Source: Coriobacteriia bacterium (GTDB lineage Bacteria; Actinomycetota; Coriobacteriia; Anaerosomatales; SLCP01). From it: 35,194 nucleotides of DNA. The translations under genes and the position numbers were made by a program. The stretch covers positions 1 to 35,194 of the forward strand of contig JACUUN010000015.1 of the NCBI GenBank assembly GCA_014859265.1, given 5' to 3'. This document shows, piece by piece, positions 18,947-27,555 of the stretch. Below the pieces are notes generated by a model. The model searched no databases. It worked only from the letters and a program-made list of their open reading frames with translations, and had not been told where the DNA came from. Position 1 is the first letter of the stretch. Every line of letters begins with the position of its first letter.

Positions 18947-20293
18947 CTACAGGTCGACGCCGTTGCTCTTCTCGGCCGCCTTCTTGGCCATCCGGTGCAG
19001 GAACTCCTGGTTGCTGGATACCTGCCGCAGGCCCTTGATGAGCATTTCGATCGCGCGTTCCGAGCTGTCCACACCGTGCAGGATCCGCCTCAGTCCCCAC
19101 ACGAACGGGGCTTCCATCGGATCGAGCAGCAGCTCCTCCTTGCGGGTGCCGCTCGTGACCACGTCGATCGCGGGGAAGATGCGCCGGTCCGCGAGCCGAC
19201 GGTCGAGCCGCAGCTCCATGTTGCCGGTACCCTTGAACTCCTCGAAGATGACCTCGTCCATCTTCGACCCGGTCTCCACGAGCGCAGTGGCCATGATAGT
19301 AAGCGATCCGCCGTGCTCGATGTTGCGAGCCGCGCCGAAGAAGCGCTTCGGCGGGTAGAGTGCGGTCGAGTCCACACCACCGGACAGGATGCGCCCGCTC
19401 GCAGGAGTTGCGAGGTTGTACGCGCGGGCGAGGCGTGTGATCGAGTCGAGCAGGATGACGACGTCGTAACCGCTCTCGACGAGTCGCTTCGCCCGCTCCA
19501 TCAGGAGCTCGGCAACAGCGATGTGGTTCTCGGCCGGCATGTCGAAGGTCGACGAGACGACCTCGCCCTTGATGGATCGCTCCATGTCGGTGACCTCTTC
19601 AGGCCGCTCGTCGACGAGCAGGCACATGAGGTGTACGTCCGGGTCGTTCTGGGCGATGGAGGCCGCGATGTCCTTGAGGATCGTGGTCTTGCCGGCCTTC
19701 GGCGGCGAAACGATCAGCCCACGCTGGCCCTTGCCGATGGGTGCCACGAGATCGATGATTCGGGCGGTGATCTCGTCCTTGCCCGTCTCTAGTCGGAATC
19801 GCTCGTCGGGGTAGACCGGCGTCAGATCTCTGAAGAGCTTGCGGTGACGGGCCTCCTCGGGGTTCATCCCGTTGATCAAGTCGATGCGCTGCAGCGCGGG
19901 GTACTTCTCGTTGTCTTTCGGCGGGCGAACCTGCCCGCGGATCTGGTCGCCGCGGCGCAGCTCGCCCCGCCGGATCTGCGACATAGAGCAGTACACGTCC
20001 GAATCACCCGGCAGGTAGCCGACCGTGCGGACGAACCCGTAGCCCTCGGGCAGCACGTCGAGGATGCCGTTGATCTCGATGAAACCCTCGGCGCGTACCT
20101 TGGCCTCGAGAACGGCGTCGATGAGTTCGTCCTTCTTCTTCAGCGCCTTGACGTCGAGTGAGAGCTCTGCCGCCATCTCTTTCAGCTCGGTGACCTTCTT
20201 GGCCTCGAGATCCGCCCGGGTGATCGAGGGCTGAGGCGGCTGCTGGGGAGCGCCGCCACCGCGGCGTCCGCGCTTGCGAGGTCTTGCGCTCAT
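18947..20293 (-). CDS. rho: Transcription termination factor Rho
   Basis: This hexameric RNA helicase of 448 aa ends transcription of untranslated RNA. Order of domains: basic N-terminal stretch ([11 protein letters not shown]), Rho_N helical domain (about 24-65), RNA-binding cold-shock fold with [27 protein letters not shown] (83-109), then the ATPase with Walker A SPPKAGKT (196-203). [14 protein letters not shown] and [21 protein letters not shown] are intact. It lacks the large polar N-terminal insertion known from mycobacterial and Streptomyces Rho. The ATG overlaps the transaldolase stop by 4 nt, so rho is translationally coupled to it. Confidence 0.97.
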   Translation of the reverse strand: MSARPRKRGRRGGGAPQQPPQPSITRADLEAKKVTELKEMAAELSLDVKALKKKDELIDAVLEAKVRAEGFIEINGILDVLPEGYGFVRTVGYLPGDSDVYCSMSQIRRGELRRGDQIRGQVRPPKDNEKYPALQRIDLINGMNPEEARHRKLFRDLTPVYPDERFRLETGKDEITARIIDLVAPIGKGQRGLIVSPPKAGKTTILKDIAASIAQNDPDVHLMCLLVDERPEEVTDMERSIKGEVVSSTFDMPAENHIAVAELLMERAKRLVESGYDVVILLDSITRLARAYNLATPASGRILSGGVDSTALYPPKRFFGAARNIEHGGSLTIMATALVETGSKMDEVIFEEFKGTGNMELRLDRRLADRRIFPAIDVVTSGTRKEELLLDPMEAPFVWGLRRILHGVDSSERAIEMLIKGLRQVSSNQEFLHRMAKKAAEKSNGVDL

Positions 20294-20952
20294 GAGTTCT
20301 TTACCTTCTCCCAGTCAGCCAGGAACGATTCGAGGCCGCGATCGGTCAGCGGGTGCTTCACGCACTGCTGCAACACCTTGAACGGGACGGTGGCGATGTC
20401 TGCGCCGAGCAGCGCGGCACCGAGCACGTGCCCGGGATGGCGCACGCTCGCCGCGATGACCTCGACGCTGTGACCGAACTCGTAGTTGTTGAGCGCTCCG
20501 ATAACGTTGCCAAGGTGCTCCAGGCCATCCTCGGAGATGTCGTCGAAGCGGCCGATGAACGGCGAGACGTAGGCTGCGCCCGCCCGCGCAGCAAGCAACG
20601 CCTGCGGCACGGTGAAGCACAGGGTCATGTTCACCTTGATGCCACGCTCGTGGAGCTCCCGCGTTGCCGCGAGGCCCTCGGGCATCGTCGGGACCTTCAC
20701 GACGACGTGCTCGTGAAGCGCCGCGAGCTCCACACCCTCGGCCACGATCTCGTCGCGCTTCAGACTCACGGTCTCGGCGGAGACCGGGCCTTGGGCGATC
20801 TCGCAGATCCTCACGATGTGCGCGTGAAAGTCGCTGAGCTTGCCGCCCTCACGGGCGTAGAGCGTCGGGTTCGTCGTGACACCCGCGAGCGCCCCCCAGC
20901 TTGCGGCCTCCTCTATCTCGGCGATGTTCGCCGTGTCTAGAAAGAACTTCAC
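20290..20952 (-). CDS. FSA/TalC-type transaldolase
   Basis: This 220-aa protein belongs to the small transaldolase / fructose-6-phosphate aldolase family of TIM-barrel aldolases. It begins MKFFLDTANIAEIEEA with a later GVTTNPTL. The Schiff-base lysine lies in VVVKVPTMPEGLAA, and INMTLCF-like and SPFIGRFDD motifs follow. Sequence alone does not separate transaldolase from fructose-6-phosphate aldolase. The GTG start at 20952 has GGAAGG 6 nt upstream. It sits between the cDPG pathway genes and rho, 43 nt after the kinase gene. Confidence 0.9.
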   Translation of the reverse strand: MKFFLDTANIAEIEEAASWGALAGVTTNPTLYAREGGKLSDFHAHIVRICEIAQGPVSAETVSLKRDEIVAEGVELAALHEHVVVKVPTMPEGLAATRELHERGIKVNMTLCFTVPQALLAARAGAAYVSPFIGRFDDISEDGLEHLGNVIGALNNYEFGHSVEVIAASVRHPGHVLGAALLGADIATVPFKVLQQCVKHPLTDRGLESFLADWEKVKNS

Positions 20953-20995
20953 GTTCGGCCTTCCTCCTTCTTCTGACGCCCCGACAGGGCGTGTC

Positions 20996-21901
20996 TCACG
21001 TGCTATGGAGCACCTCGTCGACGACATGCTCGAGTGTGTCTGCCACCGTGCGGTCCAGTTGGTGGCTATAAATGATCCGGATACCGTGCTCCTGGGCCTG
21101 TTCCTCGATGTAGTGGCCGAGCATGCGGATGTTGTCGAAGTTCGACCGGTAGCGCTCGAACGGTCTGAGCCCGTCGGTCTGGACCTCGCGGATATAGAAA
21201 TGGCTCCGGTGGGCGTCCTCGTCCTCGACCGCGATCAGAATCTGCACGACCCGGGCATCGGGAAACTCAGATGGCTCGATGTAGCCCGGGACAAGGTGCA
21301 CGCCCTCGATGACGAGGCTGACGCCCTCCTTCATGCTCCGCTCGATGAGCGCCTTGATACCGGCCGCGACGACAGCCACCTGCTCTCGAAACCCAACGAT
21401 GACCGGGTTGGCTCCATGGGGTACCGGGACTCTGAGGCTGCGCCAGGCTTCGAACGCGCTCGCGTGCAGCGCGGGCATGAGTTCCTCGGTAAAGATACCA
21501 CGCATGACCTCACGTATGGAATCCGTCGAGATGAAGCGGGTGATACCGAGGCGGTGGGCTACCTCGGCGGCGATGGTGGACTTGCCCACTCCGGTGGTCC
21601 CGCCGATGAGCACGATCACCGGCGTGTCGATCTCGCTGAGCTCCGCGAGATGCCGGTAGCGCTCGGCGTACGGCGGACCGGTCATCAGCTCGAGATACTC
21701 GATTGCGAGATCCTTCAGGCGCTCCATCGTGATCGCAAGCTCGTCACGTTCGCGCAGATCGTCCTGGATGGCCTGCGCCACCTCGTACGCCCTGCTCGGG
21801 GGCAGGCCTGTCGCTGTGAACGACTGGGCGAGCAGCCCTTTGGAGAACGGAAGCCCATGACGCTTGTCTGACAGCGTGATGATCTTGCCTGTCTGTGGCA
21901 T
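20996..21901 (-). CDS. 2-phosphoglycerate kinase with N-terminal ATP-cone
   Basis: The expected reaction is 2-phosphoglycerate + ATP to 2,3-diphosphoglycerate + ADP, the first step of cyclic 2,3-diphosphoglycerate synthesis. The 301-aa protein has an ATP-cone-like N-domain (LPFSKGLLAQSFTATGLPPSRAYEVAQ, residues 17-43). A P-loop kinase domain follows, with Walker A GGTTGVGKST (100-109) and then ITRFISTDSIREVMRG. This order matches the archaeal 2PGK family as I know it. It starts 2 nt after the cDPG synthetase stop with AGGGGAG upstream. The neighbour makes the assignment much stronger than the kinase fold alone. Confidence 0.85.
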   Translation of the reverse strand: MPQTGKIITLSDKRHGLPFSKGLLAQSFTATGLPPSRAYEVAQAIQDDLRERDELAITMERLKDLAIEYLELMTGPPYAERYRHLAELSEIDTPVIVLIGGTTGVGKSTIAAEVAHRLGITRFISTDSIREVMRGIFTEELMPALHASAFEAWRSLRVPVPHGANPVIVGFREQVAVVAAGIKALIERSMKEGVSLVIEGVHLVPGYIEPSEFPDARVVQILIAVEDEDAHRSHFYIREVQTDGLRPFERYRSNFDNIRMLGHYIEEQAQEHGIRIIYSHQLDRTVADTLEHVVDEVLHST

Positions 21902-21903
21902 CT

Positions 21904-23247
21904 TTACGCTCCCCTCCCCGCTCCACGCTCGAGCGCGAGGCGAGACGCTTCGACGAGCAAACCGTCCAGGTCTCCGCCGTCGACCGAGACCGGCACGTTG
22001 TCGCAGAACACCGTCGGCACGCCCGCCTCCTCGCCTGCGGTCGCAACCACGTCGATCGCGGCAGCCTTCAGCTCGGTGAGCAGGAGGTCATAAGCGCCGG
22101 AGGCGGCCACCATATCGCGCCGCAGCAGCGAGCGGTTCGACAGGTGCGAGCTCGCGGCCACCACGGTGCAGCCGTGCTTGTGCTCGAGGTGAGCTGAGAG
22201 CTTGTCGAGTACCGCTTCGGGCGCGGTGGTGGCGAAGAACACGCGTGCCCCTTCGACCGGCTCGATGGGCGCCGGTCTGAAGGTGGTCGCCACTACTGGG
22301 ATCCCGGGACGGACCTCGTCGATCGCACCGCGGATCGCAGCGATTTCCTCGGCGGTGGCGTTCGGCTCCTCGGCTGTCGCCAGCACTACCGCATCCGCCT
22401 TCCCGAGACGGAAGGGTCCGAAATAGTCGCGTACGTAGGTGAGGCCCTGGCCCGCACCCACTACGAGAACCGAGGCGTCAGCGTGGACCGGCGGAATCGC
22501 CGCGCCGGAACCCTCGAGCACAAGGAGCTCCTTACCGAGCGTGTCGGCCAGCCGGGCACCAGCGGGCACGTTGCTGAAGTACGTCTCTCCTGCCATGCCG
22601 CCTCCGCAGCGGCGGCAACCGACCGTCGTCACCCGGCTCATCACGGCGTCCTCGTAGTTGTCGGAGGATGCGTGCTTGCCCTGGCGCGCCAGGTCCAGCA
22701 GGTCCGGAGTAGTGAGCGCGACCTCGTCGCCGCGGATGAGCTCGGGCTCGGCGGGACCCCCTCGGCCCATAGCGAGCACGACGATGTCCCGGCCCCGGGC
22801 CTTGAGAAGCCGCGCGACGTAGGCGGAGATGGCGGTCTTCCCAACACGCTTACCGGTACCGATGAGCCCGAGTGTGGGCGTCACAGTGCGCAGCGCAACG
22901 GTCGGAGGAGAAAAGTGGAAGTCAGCGCCGCGATATTCCACGCCGTGAGAGAGAGCAACACCCGCGAGACGGAAGCGGTCCGCCGAGGTCACGACGGGCT
23001 CGTCGGAGAGATCGGCCACGAGGTCGGGCCCGTAGTGCTCGATCGCCGAGGCCACCGCCGCCTCGGCCGTCTCCGCTGACACGAGCGGCACGCCGTAGGC
23101 CTCGTTCTCGCTGTCGAGGTCGACCTTCTCGGTACCGCCGAGGAACGCGGCCGCCACAACCTCGTGGTCCCCGGCGAGCTGCTCGAGCGCGAACCGCACG
23201 ACGGGCGGGTAGTGCTCGCCATCGATGAGCGCCACAACACGGCTCAT
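21904..23247 (-). CDS. cpgS: Cyclic 2,3-diphosphoglycerate synthetase
   Basis: The expected reaction is 2,3-diphosphoglycerate + ATP to cyclic 2,3-diphosphoglycerate + ADP + Pi. The protein has 447 aa, close to the methanogen enzyme. It begins MSRVVALIDGEHYPPVVRFAL, followed by an N-domain with FLGGTEKVDL. The nucleotide site is GTGKRVGKT (130-138) in a P-loop domain. Later segments include MGRGGPAEPELI, TTVGCRRCGGGMAGETYFSN with a CxxC pair, and GSGAAIPPVHADA. The ATG at 23247 has GGAGGTGA 5 nt upstream and overlaps the stop of the phosphoesterase gene by 4 nt. The open frame extends 10 codons upstream without need. Confidence 0.87.
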   Translation of the reverse strand: MSRVVALIDGEHYPPVVRFALEQLAGDHEVVAAAFLGGTEKVDLDSENEAYGVPLVSAETAEAAVASAIEHYGPDLVADLSDEPVVTSADRFRLAGVALSHGVEYRGADFHFSPPTVALRTVTPTLGLIGTGKRVGKTAISAYVARLLKARGRDIVVLAMGRGGPAEPELIRGDEVALTTPDLLDLARQGKHASSDNYEDAVMSRVTTVGCRRCGGGMAGETYFSNVPAGARLADTLGKELLVLEGSGAAIPPVHADASVLVVGAGQGLTYVRDYFGPFRLGKADAVVLATAEEPNATAEEIAAIRGAIDEVRPGIPVVATTFRPAPIEPVEGARVFFATTAPEAVLDKLSAHLEHKHGCTVVAASSHLSNRSLLRRDMVAASGAYDLLLTELKAAAIDVVATAGEEAGVPTVFCDNVPVSVDGGDLDGLLVEASRLALERGAGRGA

Positions 23248-24038
23248 GCCGTCACCTCCCCGACCTCTCCGCGCCACCGGCAGTACCGGCGATGGACGTC
23301 ATGGAAGTCGGCGACGCACTCGGCGCCCGCGAAGGGCTCCTTGAGCAGCACGCGCACGCGCTCGCGGTCGTGAATCTCGATGATGTTGTAGCAGGGTCGC
23401 ACACGCCCGCGGAGGCGATGCGAACACGCGGTGCCGGAGTTGACGATGAGCACGTCCTCGAGCCGCCACACGTTGGGCACGTGCTTGTGGCCGCAGAGCA
23501 CGAGATCCGTCCCGCACGTCGAGAGCACCCGGAGCATGTCCCCCGCGTCGTAGACGATGTTGCGCTCGCGCCCCGTGCCCGGCACCGGGACCAGGTGGTG
23601 ATGCATGCAGACGACCTTGAACTCGTCTGGGTCGCTGAAGCGCTCCTCGATCCAGCGGTAGCGCTCGCGACCCACCCGGCCGCTGTCGAGGTCGGGCTCG
23701 GATGAGTCGAGGCCCAGCAGGCGGATGCCTCCCGCGAGCAACTCGCGACTGCGAGCCCCGAACAACTCGGTGAAGTGCTCGTCACCGACGTTGCGCGCAT
23801 CGTGATTGCCCATCAGCACGAGACGGTTGGGGCACTCGATGCGGTCGAGCAACCGTTGGGCCTGTGTGAACTCCTGCCGGAATCCCATGTCGGTAAGGTC
23901 GCCCGTGACGACCACCACGTCGGGTTCGAGTTCGTTCAGCTCGTCGACAACGCGCGTGGCAAGGCTGGGGATGTGATAGCGCGACCCGCAGTGCAGGTCG
24001 GAGATGTGGGCGATGACAAAGGGTGCGTTCTCGCTCAC
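23244..24038 (-). CDS. Calcineurin-like metallophosphoesterase (CpdA/Icc-like)
   Basis: This 264-aa protein has all the metal ligands of the family in order: D14 and H16 in SDLHCG, D47 in GDLTD, N78-H79 in GNHD, H146 in MHHH, and H184-x-H186 in GHKHVP. It resembles class III phosphodiesterases such as CpdA. The substrate cannot be read from sequence. Its 4-nt overlap with the cDPG synthetase gene makes a cyclic phosphoester, perhaps cDPG itself, an attractive candidate (inference). The GTG start at 24038 has GGGAG 6 nt upstream and lies 15 nt after sppA. Confidence 0.9.
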   Translation of the reverse strand: MSENAPFVIAHISDLHCGSRYHIPSLATRVVDELNELEPDVVVVTGDLTDMGFRQEFTQAQRLLDRIECPNRLVLMGNHDARNVGDEHFTELFGARSRELLAGGIRLLGLDSSEPDLDSGRVGRERYRWIEERFSDPDEFKVVCMHHHLVPVPGTGRERNIVYDAGDMLRVLSTCGTDLVLCGHKHVPNVWRLEDVLIVNSGTACSHRLRGRVRPCYNIIEIHDRERVRVLLKEPFAGAECVADFHDVHRRYCRWRGEVGEVTA

Positions 24039-24053
24039 GGTGAACTCCCTCTC

Positions 24054-25049
24054 CTAGTGCGGAAGTGTGCGCCGGATGGCATCGGCATCGGGCTCGAAGT
24101 TGCCGAGGCGCTCGAGCCGGGCGCCGAACCCGATCAGGCTGCGCAGCAATGCGCTGTAGTCGGGCTCGCCGTAGGTGACGATATAGGGGTCGCCCTCGAT
24201 ACCGCCGAGCTCGGCGGCACGGTCAAGCGCGTCGTTGAAGGTGCCGAGCGAGTCCACCAGTCCCATCTCTTGGGCGACCATGCCCGGCCAGATCCACCCC
24301 GTGGCCATCTCCTCGACCTCGTCTGTGGGCAGCGAGCGGCCCTCGGCTACCATGCGGATGAACTCCCGGTAGGCGACGTCGATGTACTCTTCGAAAAGCG
24401 CGGTCTCCGTCGCGGTGAGGCTGCGGTACGGGCTGCCCGCGTCCTTGTACTCTCCGGCTGTGAGCACGGTGAACTCGATGCCGAGCGTGTCGAGCAGGCC
24501 GGCCACGTTGGGTATCTGGGCGATCACGCCGATACTGCCGACCGAGGAGGTGGGTGCCGCGACGATTTCGTCGCACTGGGCGGAAACCATGTACGCCCCC
24601 GAGGCGCAGATGTCGCCGACGCTGACGACGGTCGGCTTGCTCACCCGCGCAACGTCCATCGCAATCTCCTGCGAGGCGGCAACGGTGCCGCCCGGCGAGT
24701 CAACACGGATGAGGATTGCGCGTACCGAGGGATCAGCCTCAGCCTGGTCGAGCTGGTCGGCGAAGTACTCCGGCGTGATGATGCCGTTGTAGACACTGCC
24801 CGTGCCCGCAATCACGCCGTCCAGATGGATAAGCGCGACGGAGTCGCCCGTTGCCCAGCCCGTCGGTCTGCTGTCAAACGCCACCCAGAAGGCGAACGCC
24901 GAGCAGGCGAAGGCGGCAAGGAATAGCACGACCACGCCGCCGATGAACCAGCGCCACCCCGTGCTTGAACGCTCGCGAGCAGGAGGGGCAGCGGGGGGAA
25001 CGTGCTGTTCGGGCATGTGCGGTGCGGGCGTGGAGCCGTCGTCTTCCAT
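24054..25049 (-). CDS. sppA: Signal peptide peptidase SppA, short membrane-anchored type
   Basis: This membrane-bound serine protease degrades leftover signal peptides. The 331-aa form has a polar N-terminus, one membrane anchor (about 34-56) and a single S49 domain. The catalytic nucleophile is Ser150 in ICASGAYM and the general base is Lys202 in AGEYKDAGSPYR. RVDSPGGTVAASQEI precedes them. It is the short, Gram-positive-like version with one protease domain. The ATG at 25049 has GGAGGA about 5 nt upstream; the longer open frame lacks support. It heads the array that runs through the cDPG genes to rho. Confidence 0.92.
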   Translation of the reverse strand: MEDDGSTPAPHMPEQHVPPAAPPARERSSTGWRWFIGGVVVLFLAAFACSAFAFWVAFDSRPTGWATGDSVALIHLDGVIAGTGSVYNGIITPEYFADQLDQAEADPSVRAILIRVDSPGGTVAASQEIAMDVARVSKPTVVSVGDICASGAYMVSAQCDEIVAAPTSSVGSIGVIAQIPNVAGLLDTLGIEFTVLTAGEYKDAGSPYRSLTATETALFEEYIDVAYREFIRMVAEGRSLPTDEVEEMATGWIWPGMVAQEMGLVDSLGTFNDALDRAAELGGIEGDPYIVTYGEPDYSALLRSLIGFGARLERLGNFEPDADAIRRTLPH

Positions 25050-25106
25050 GGAGTCCTCCGCGCGAGGTGTGGAGCGTCGCAGGTGCGACGGCAGATGGCG
25101 GTGCTC

Positions 25107-25139
25107 TCTATATTCCCCGACCGGCAATCATCCGGTCAA
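25107..25139 (-). promoter_or_regulatory. Possible promoter and stem-loop upstream of sppA
   Basis: On the minus strand TTGACC (25139-25134) and TATAGA (25112-25107) each resemble sigma-70 boxes, but the 21-nt gap is too long for a standard promoter. GACCGG and CCGGTC (25119-25124, 25132-25137) form a 6-bp inverted repeat in the same place. A control site in this 104-bp spacer after thrB is plausible, not shown. Confidence 0.25.
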
Positions 25140-25153
25140 CAGGAAGGCGCACT

Positions 25154-26083
25154 TCAGATGAGGACCGCACCAGTTCGCGCGATGCCGAGTGCCCGGGGCT
25201 CATGCCTGCCAGGGATTGTCGCGATGGTACCTCGCACTCGTTGCGCGACCGCCTCCGCACGCGCGAGAGCGTCGCGGTCGTCGACGCCGTGCACGAGTCC
25301 TATGACGGTGGGGCCCGCCCCCGAGAGCACGGCACCGACCGCTCCTCCCGCAACCAGAGCGGTCCGTACGGCCTCGAGGTCGCTCACCGCGGCGACACGA
25401 TACGGCTCGTGGATGCGATCGGCCAGCCCGGCCGCGAGCGCATCCGAGTCGCCTACCGCGATGCCGACGGCAAGAAGCCCTGCCCTGCCGGCACTGAAGG
25501 CGGCATCGGCGTGAGGCACGCTCGCCGGGAGCAGTCCCCGTGATGCGTCCGTCGCAAGCGGGATCTCGGCGCTGACGACAACGGCAGCGAGACCGCCTGC
25601 GGGCTCGAGGTGCACGCATCGTGGATGACCCTCGTCACTCCAGCCCCAACTGATGGTGAACCCTCCGTAGAGGGCGGCGGCCGCGTTATCAGGATGACCC
25701 TCGAGCTCTGTTGCCAAGGCGAACAACATCTCGCGGTCGAGTCGCGCTCCACAGAGCGCGTCACCAAGAATGAGGCCGCCTACGATGGCGGCCGCAGAGG
25801 AGCCCAGGCCCGCGCCCGAGGGAATGCGGTTCTCGCAGCGGATGCGGGCTACCAGTCCGGGCTGGCCGACCTCGGCGAACACCCGTGCCATCGAACGCGC
25901 CACCCGGTTGTCGGGGCCGCCGGAAAGCCACCCCTCGCCCTCACCCGTGATCTCGACCGACCACTCGTCGGCGAGCTCCGCGGTGAAGTGGTTGTGCAGT
26001 GCGAGAGCAAGCCCGAAGGCATCAAAGCCTGAGCCGAGGTTCGCGCTGGTAGCGGGTATGGTGACCGTCGGCACTCCCGCCAC
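25154..26083 (-). CDS. thrB: Homoserine kinase
   Basis: This GHMP-family kinase phosphorylates homoserine on the way to threonine. The protein has 309 aa with the GTG start at 26083, 7 nt after the hom stop; a GTG at 26074 is the alternative. The N-terminus VTIPATSANLGSGFDAFGLAL is typical of ThrB, the GHMP phosphate loop is IPSGAGLGSSAAA (about 87-99), and the C-terminal LSGAGPTVIGL matches GHMP motif 3. In many actinobacteria thrC lies between hom and thrB; here it is missing, so threonine synthase must be encoded elsewhere. Confidence 0.94.
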   Translation of the reverse strand: MAGVPTVTIPATSANLGSGFDAFGLALALHNHFTAELADEWSVEITGEGEGWLSGGPDNRVARSMARVFAEVGQPGLVARIRCENRIPSGAGLGSSAAAIVGGLILGDALCGARLDREMLFALATELEGHPDNAAAALYGGFTISWGWSDEGHPRCVHLEPAGGLAAVVVSAEIPLATDASRGLLPASVPHADAAFSAGRAGLLAVGIAVGDSDALAAGLADRIHEPYRVAAVSDLEAVRTALVAGGAVGAVLSGAGPTVIGLVHGVDDRDALARAEAVAQRVRGTIATIPGRHEPRALGIARTGAVLI

Positions 26084-26090
26084 CGGGGCC

Positions 26091-27377
26091 CTAGAGGTCC
26101 TCGACGCGCAGAACGGTGTCGACCGACTCCACGATGTCGAGATCCTCGATCTCGGCGAGCGCCGCCCGGACGGCACGCTCGGTCGCGCGATGCGTGACGT
26201 AGACGATCTCGGCCGTCGGCTCCTCGGCACCCTTCTGGATGACGCTCGCAAGCGAAACGCCATGGTTGCCGAAGACGGTCGCCACGCGCCCAAATACGCC
26301 GGGCTGGTCGACGACGCGGAACCGCAGGTAGTAGGGGGTCTCGAGTTCGCCTATGTCGCGGATGGGCAGCTCCTCGTTACAGGTGCAGCCAACCAGACCG
26401 AGGCAACCGCGCGAGATGTGGCGCGCAACCTCGATCACGTCGCCAACGACCGCGCTTGCCGCGGGCAGAGACCCGGCACCCTCGCCGAAGAACATCGTCT
26501 CGCCGACAGCATCTCCGACGACGTAGATTGCGTTATACACCCCATTCACGCTCGCCATGGGGTGCGTCGAGCGAATCATCGTCGGGTGGACACGGATGTC
26601 GACGCCACTCTCGGTGCGCCGGGCGATGGCGAGTAACTTGATCGCGTAGCCCATCTCGCCGGCGTACGCCACGTCGGCCGCGGAGATGGAGCGGATGCCC
26701 TCGGTGGGGACTTCGCTCATGACAACGCGACTGTTAAAGGCGATCGATGCGAGAATCGCAATCTTGGCTGCGGCGTCGAGCCCGTCGACGTCGGCAGTCG
26801 GATCGGCCTCGGCGAAGCCCTTGGCCTGCGCCTCTGCCAGTGCTGAGTCGTAGTCGAGGCCGTCCTCGGCCATGCGCGTGAGCATGTAGTTCGTGGTGCC
26901 GTTGACGATGCCCATGACGCTCGTGATCTCGTTCGACACGAGACAGTGCTTGAGCGGGCTGATAATCGGGATCCCGCCACCGACGCTCGCCTCGAACGCG
27001 ATGTCGACACCGTACACCGCTGCGGCGTCCATGACCTCCTGGCCGTGGCTCGCCATGAGCGCCTTGTTGGCGGTGACAACGCTCTTCCCTGCCTTGAGCG
27101 CGGCCAGCACGACGTCCCGTGCGACACTGGTGCCGCCGATGAGCTCGATGACGATATCGATGTCTGGGTCGCCGATGAGCTCGAACGCATCGCCCGTGAA
27201 CGACCCTTCGGGCAGGCCGAGGTCGGTCGCGCGATCGGGATTGCGGTCGGCGAAACGCACGAGCCTGATGTCGACGCCAGCGCGTCTCCGGAAGTCCCCG
27301 GCATGCCAGCCGAAGATCTTCACGACTCCTGAGCCGACGGTTCCCAGGCCGATGAGGCCGACGTTCACGGTGCGCAT
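26091..27377 (-). CDS. hom: Homoserine dehydrogenase with C-terminal ACT domain
   Basis: This enzyme reduces aspartate semialdehyde to homoserine, the branch point for threonine and methionine. The 428-aa protein has the NAD(P) loop GLIGLGTVGSG (7-17), the KSVVTANKALMA and VNGTTNYMLTRM segments, and the catalytic region GFAEADPTADVDGLDAAAK. The last 80 residues (YYLRFRVVDQPGVFGRVATVF and on) form an ACT domain, which usually carries threonine feedback control. The ATG has GGAGGACGCA upstream. It is the first gene of the hom-thrB unit and is preceded by a TACAAT box and a palindrome. Confidence 0.95.
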   Translation of the reverse strand: MRTVNVGLIGLGTVGSGVVKIFGWHAGDFRRRAGVDIRLVRFADRNPDRATDLGLPEGSFTGDAFELIGDPDIDIVIELIGGTSVARDVVLAALKAGKSVVTANKALMASHGQEVMDAAAVYGVDIAFEASVGGGIPIISPLKHCLVSNEITSVMGIVNGTTNYMLTRMAEDGLDYDSALAEAQAKGFAEADPTADVDGLDAAAKIAILASIAFNSRVVMSEVPTEGIRSISAADVAYAGEMGYAIKLLAIARRTESGVDIRVHPTMIRSTHPMASVNGVYNAIYVVGDAVGETMFFGEGAGSLPAASAVVGDVIEVARHISRGCLGLVGCTCNEELPIRDIGELETPYYLRFRVVDQPGVFGRVATVFGNHGVSLASVIQKGAEEPTAEIVYVTHRATERAVRAALAEIEDLDIVESVDTVLRVEDL

Positions 27378-27398
27378 TGCGTCCTCCGGTGCGCGGGG

Positions 27399-27440
27399 GC
27401 AGGACCGACCGGTCCTGCGGGCCGGTCAGAGCGTATTGTA
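27399..27440 (-). promoter_or_regulatory. hom promoter -10 box and adjoining palindrome
   Basis: On the minus strand TACAAT (27440-27435) is a near-consensus -10 box, though no good -35 is visible at 17 nt. Downstream, GCAGGACCG (27399-27407) and CGGTCCTGC (27410-27418) form a 9-bp inverted repeat with a 2-nt centre, 22 nt before the hom start. It would fall at the start of the transcript, as an operator or a leader hairpin. Confidence 0.4.
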
Positions 27441-27555
27441 CCCGAGTCTCGCTTCCGGACCGGGACGCCGCCGCAGTCAGAAATCGGTCAGAGGCGGTTC
27501 AGGACCATATGGATACTCGTCGTCGAACACATGTTCCATTGAAGGGAGCCGGGAG

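Noticed and set aside
25107-25139. Firm sigma-70 promoter for sppA
   Set aside because: Both boxes look good but the 21-nt spacing is outside the usual 16-18, so it is listed only as a weak candidate.
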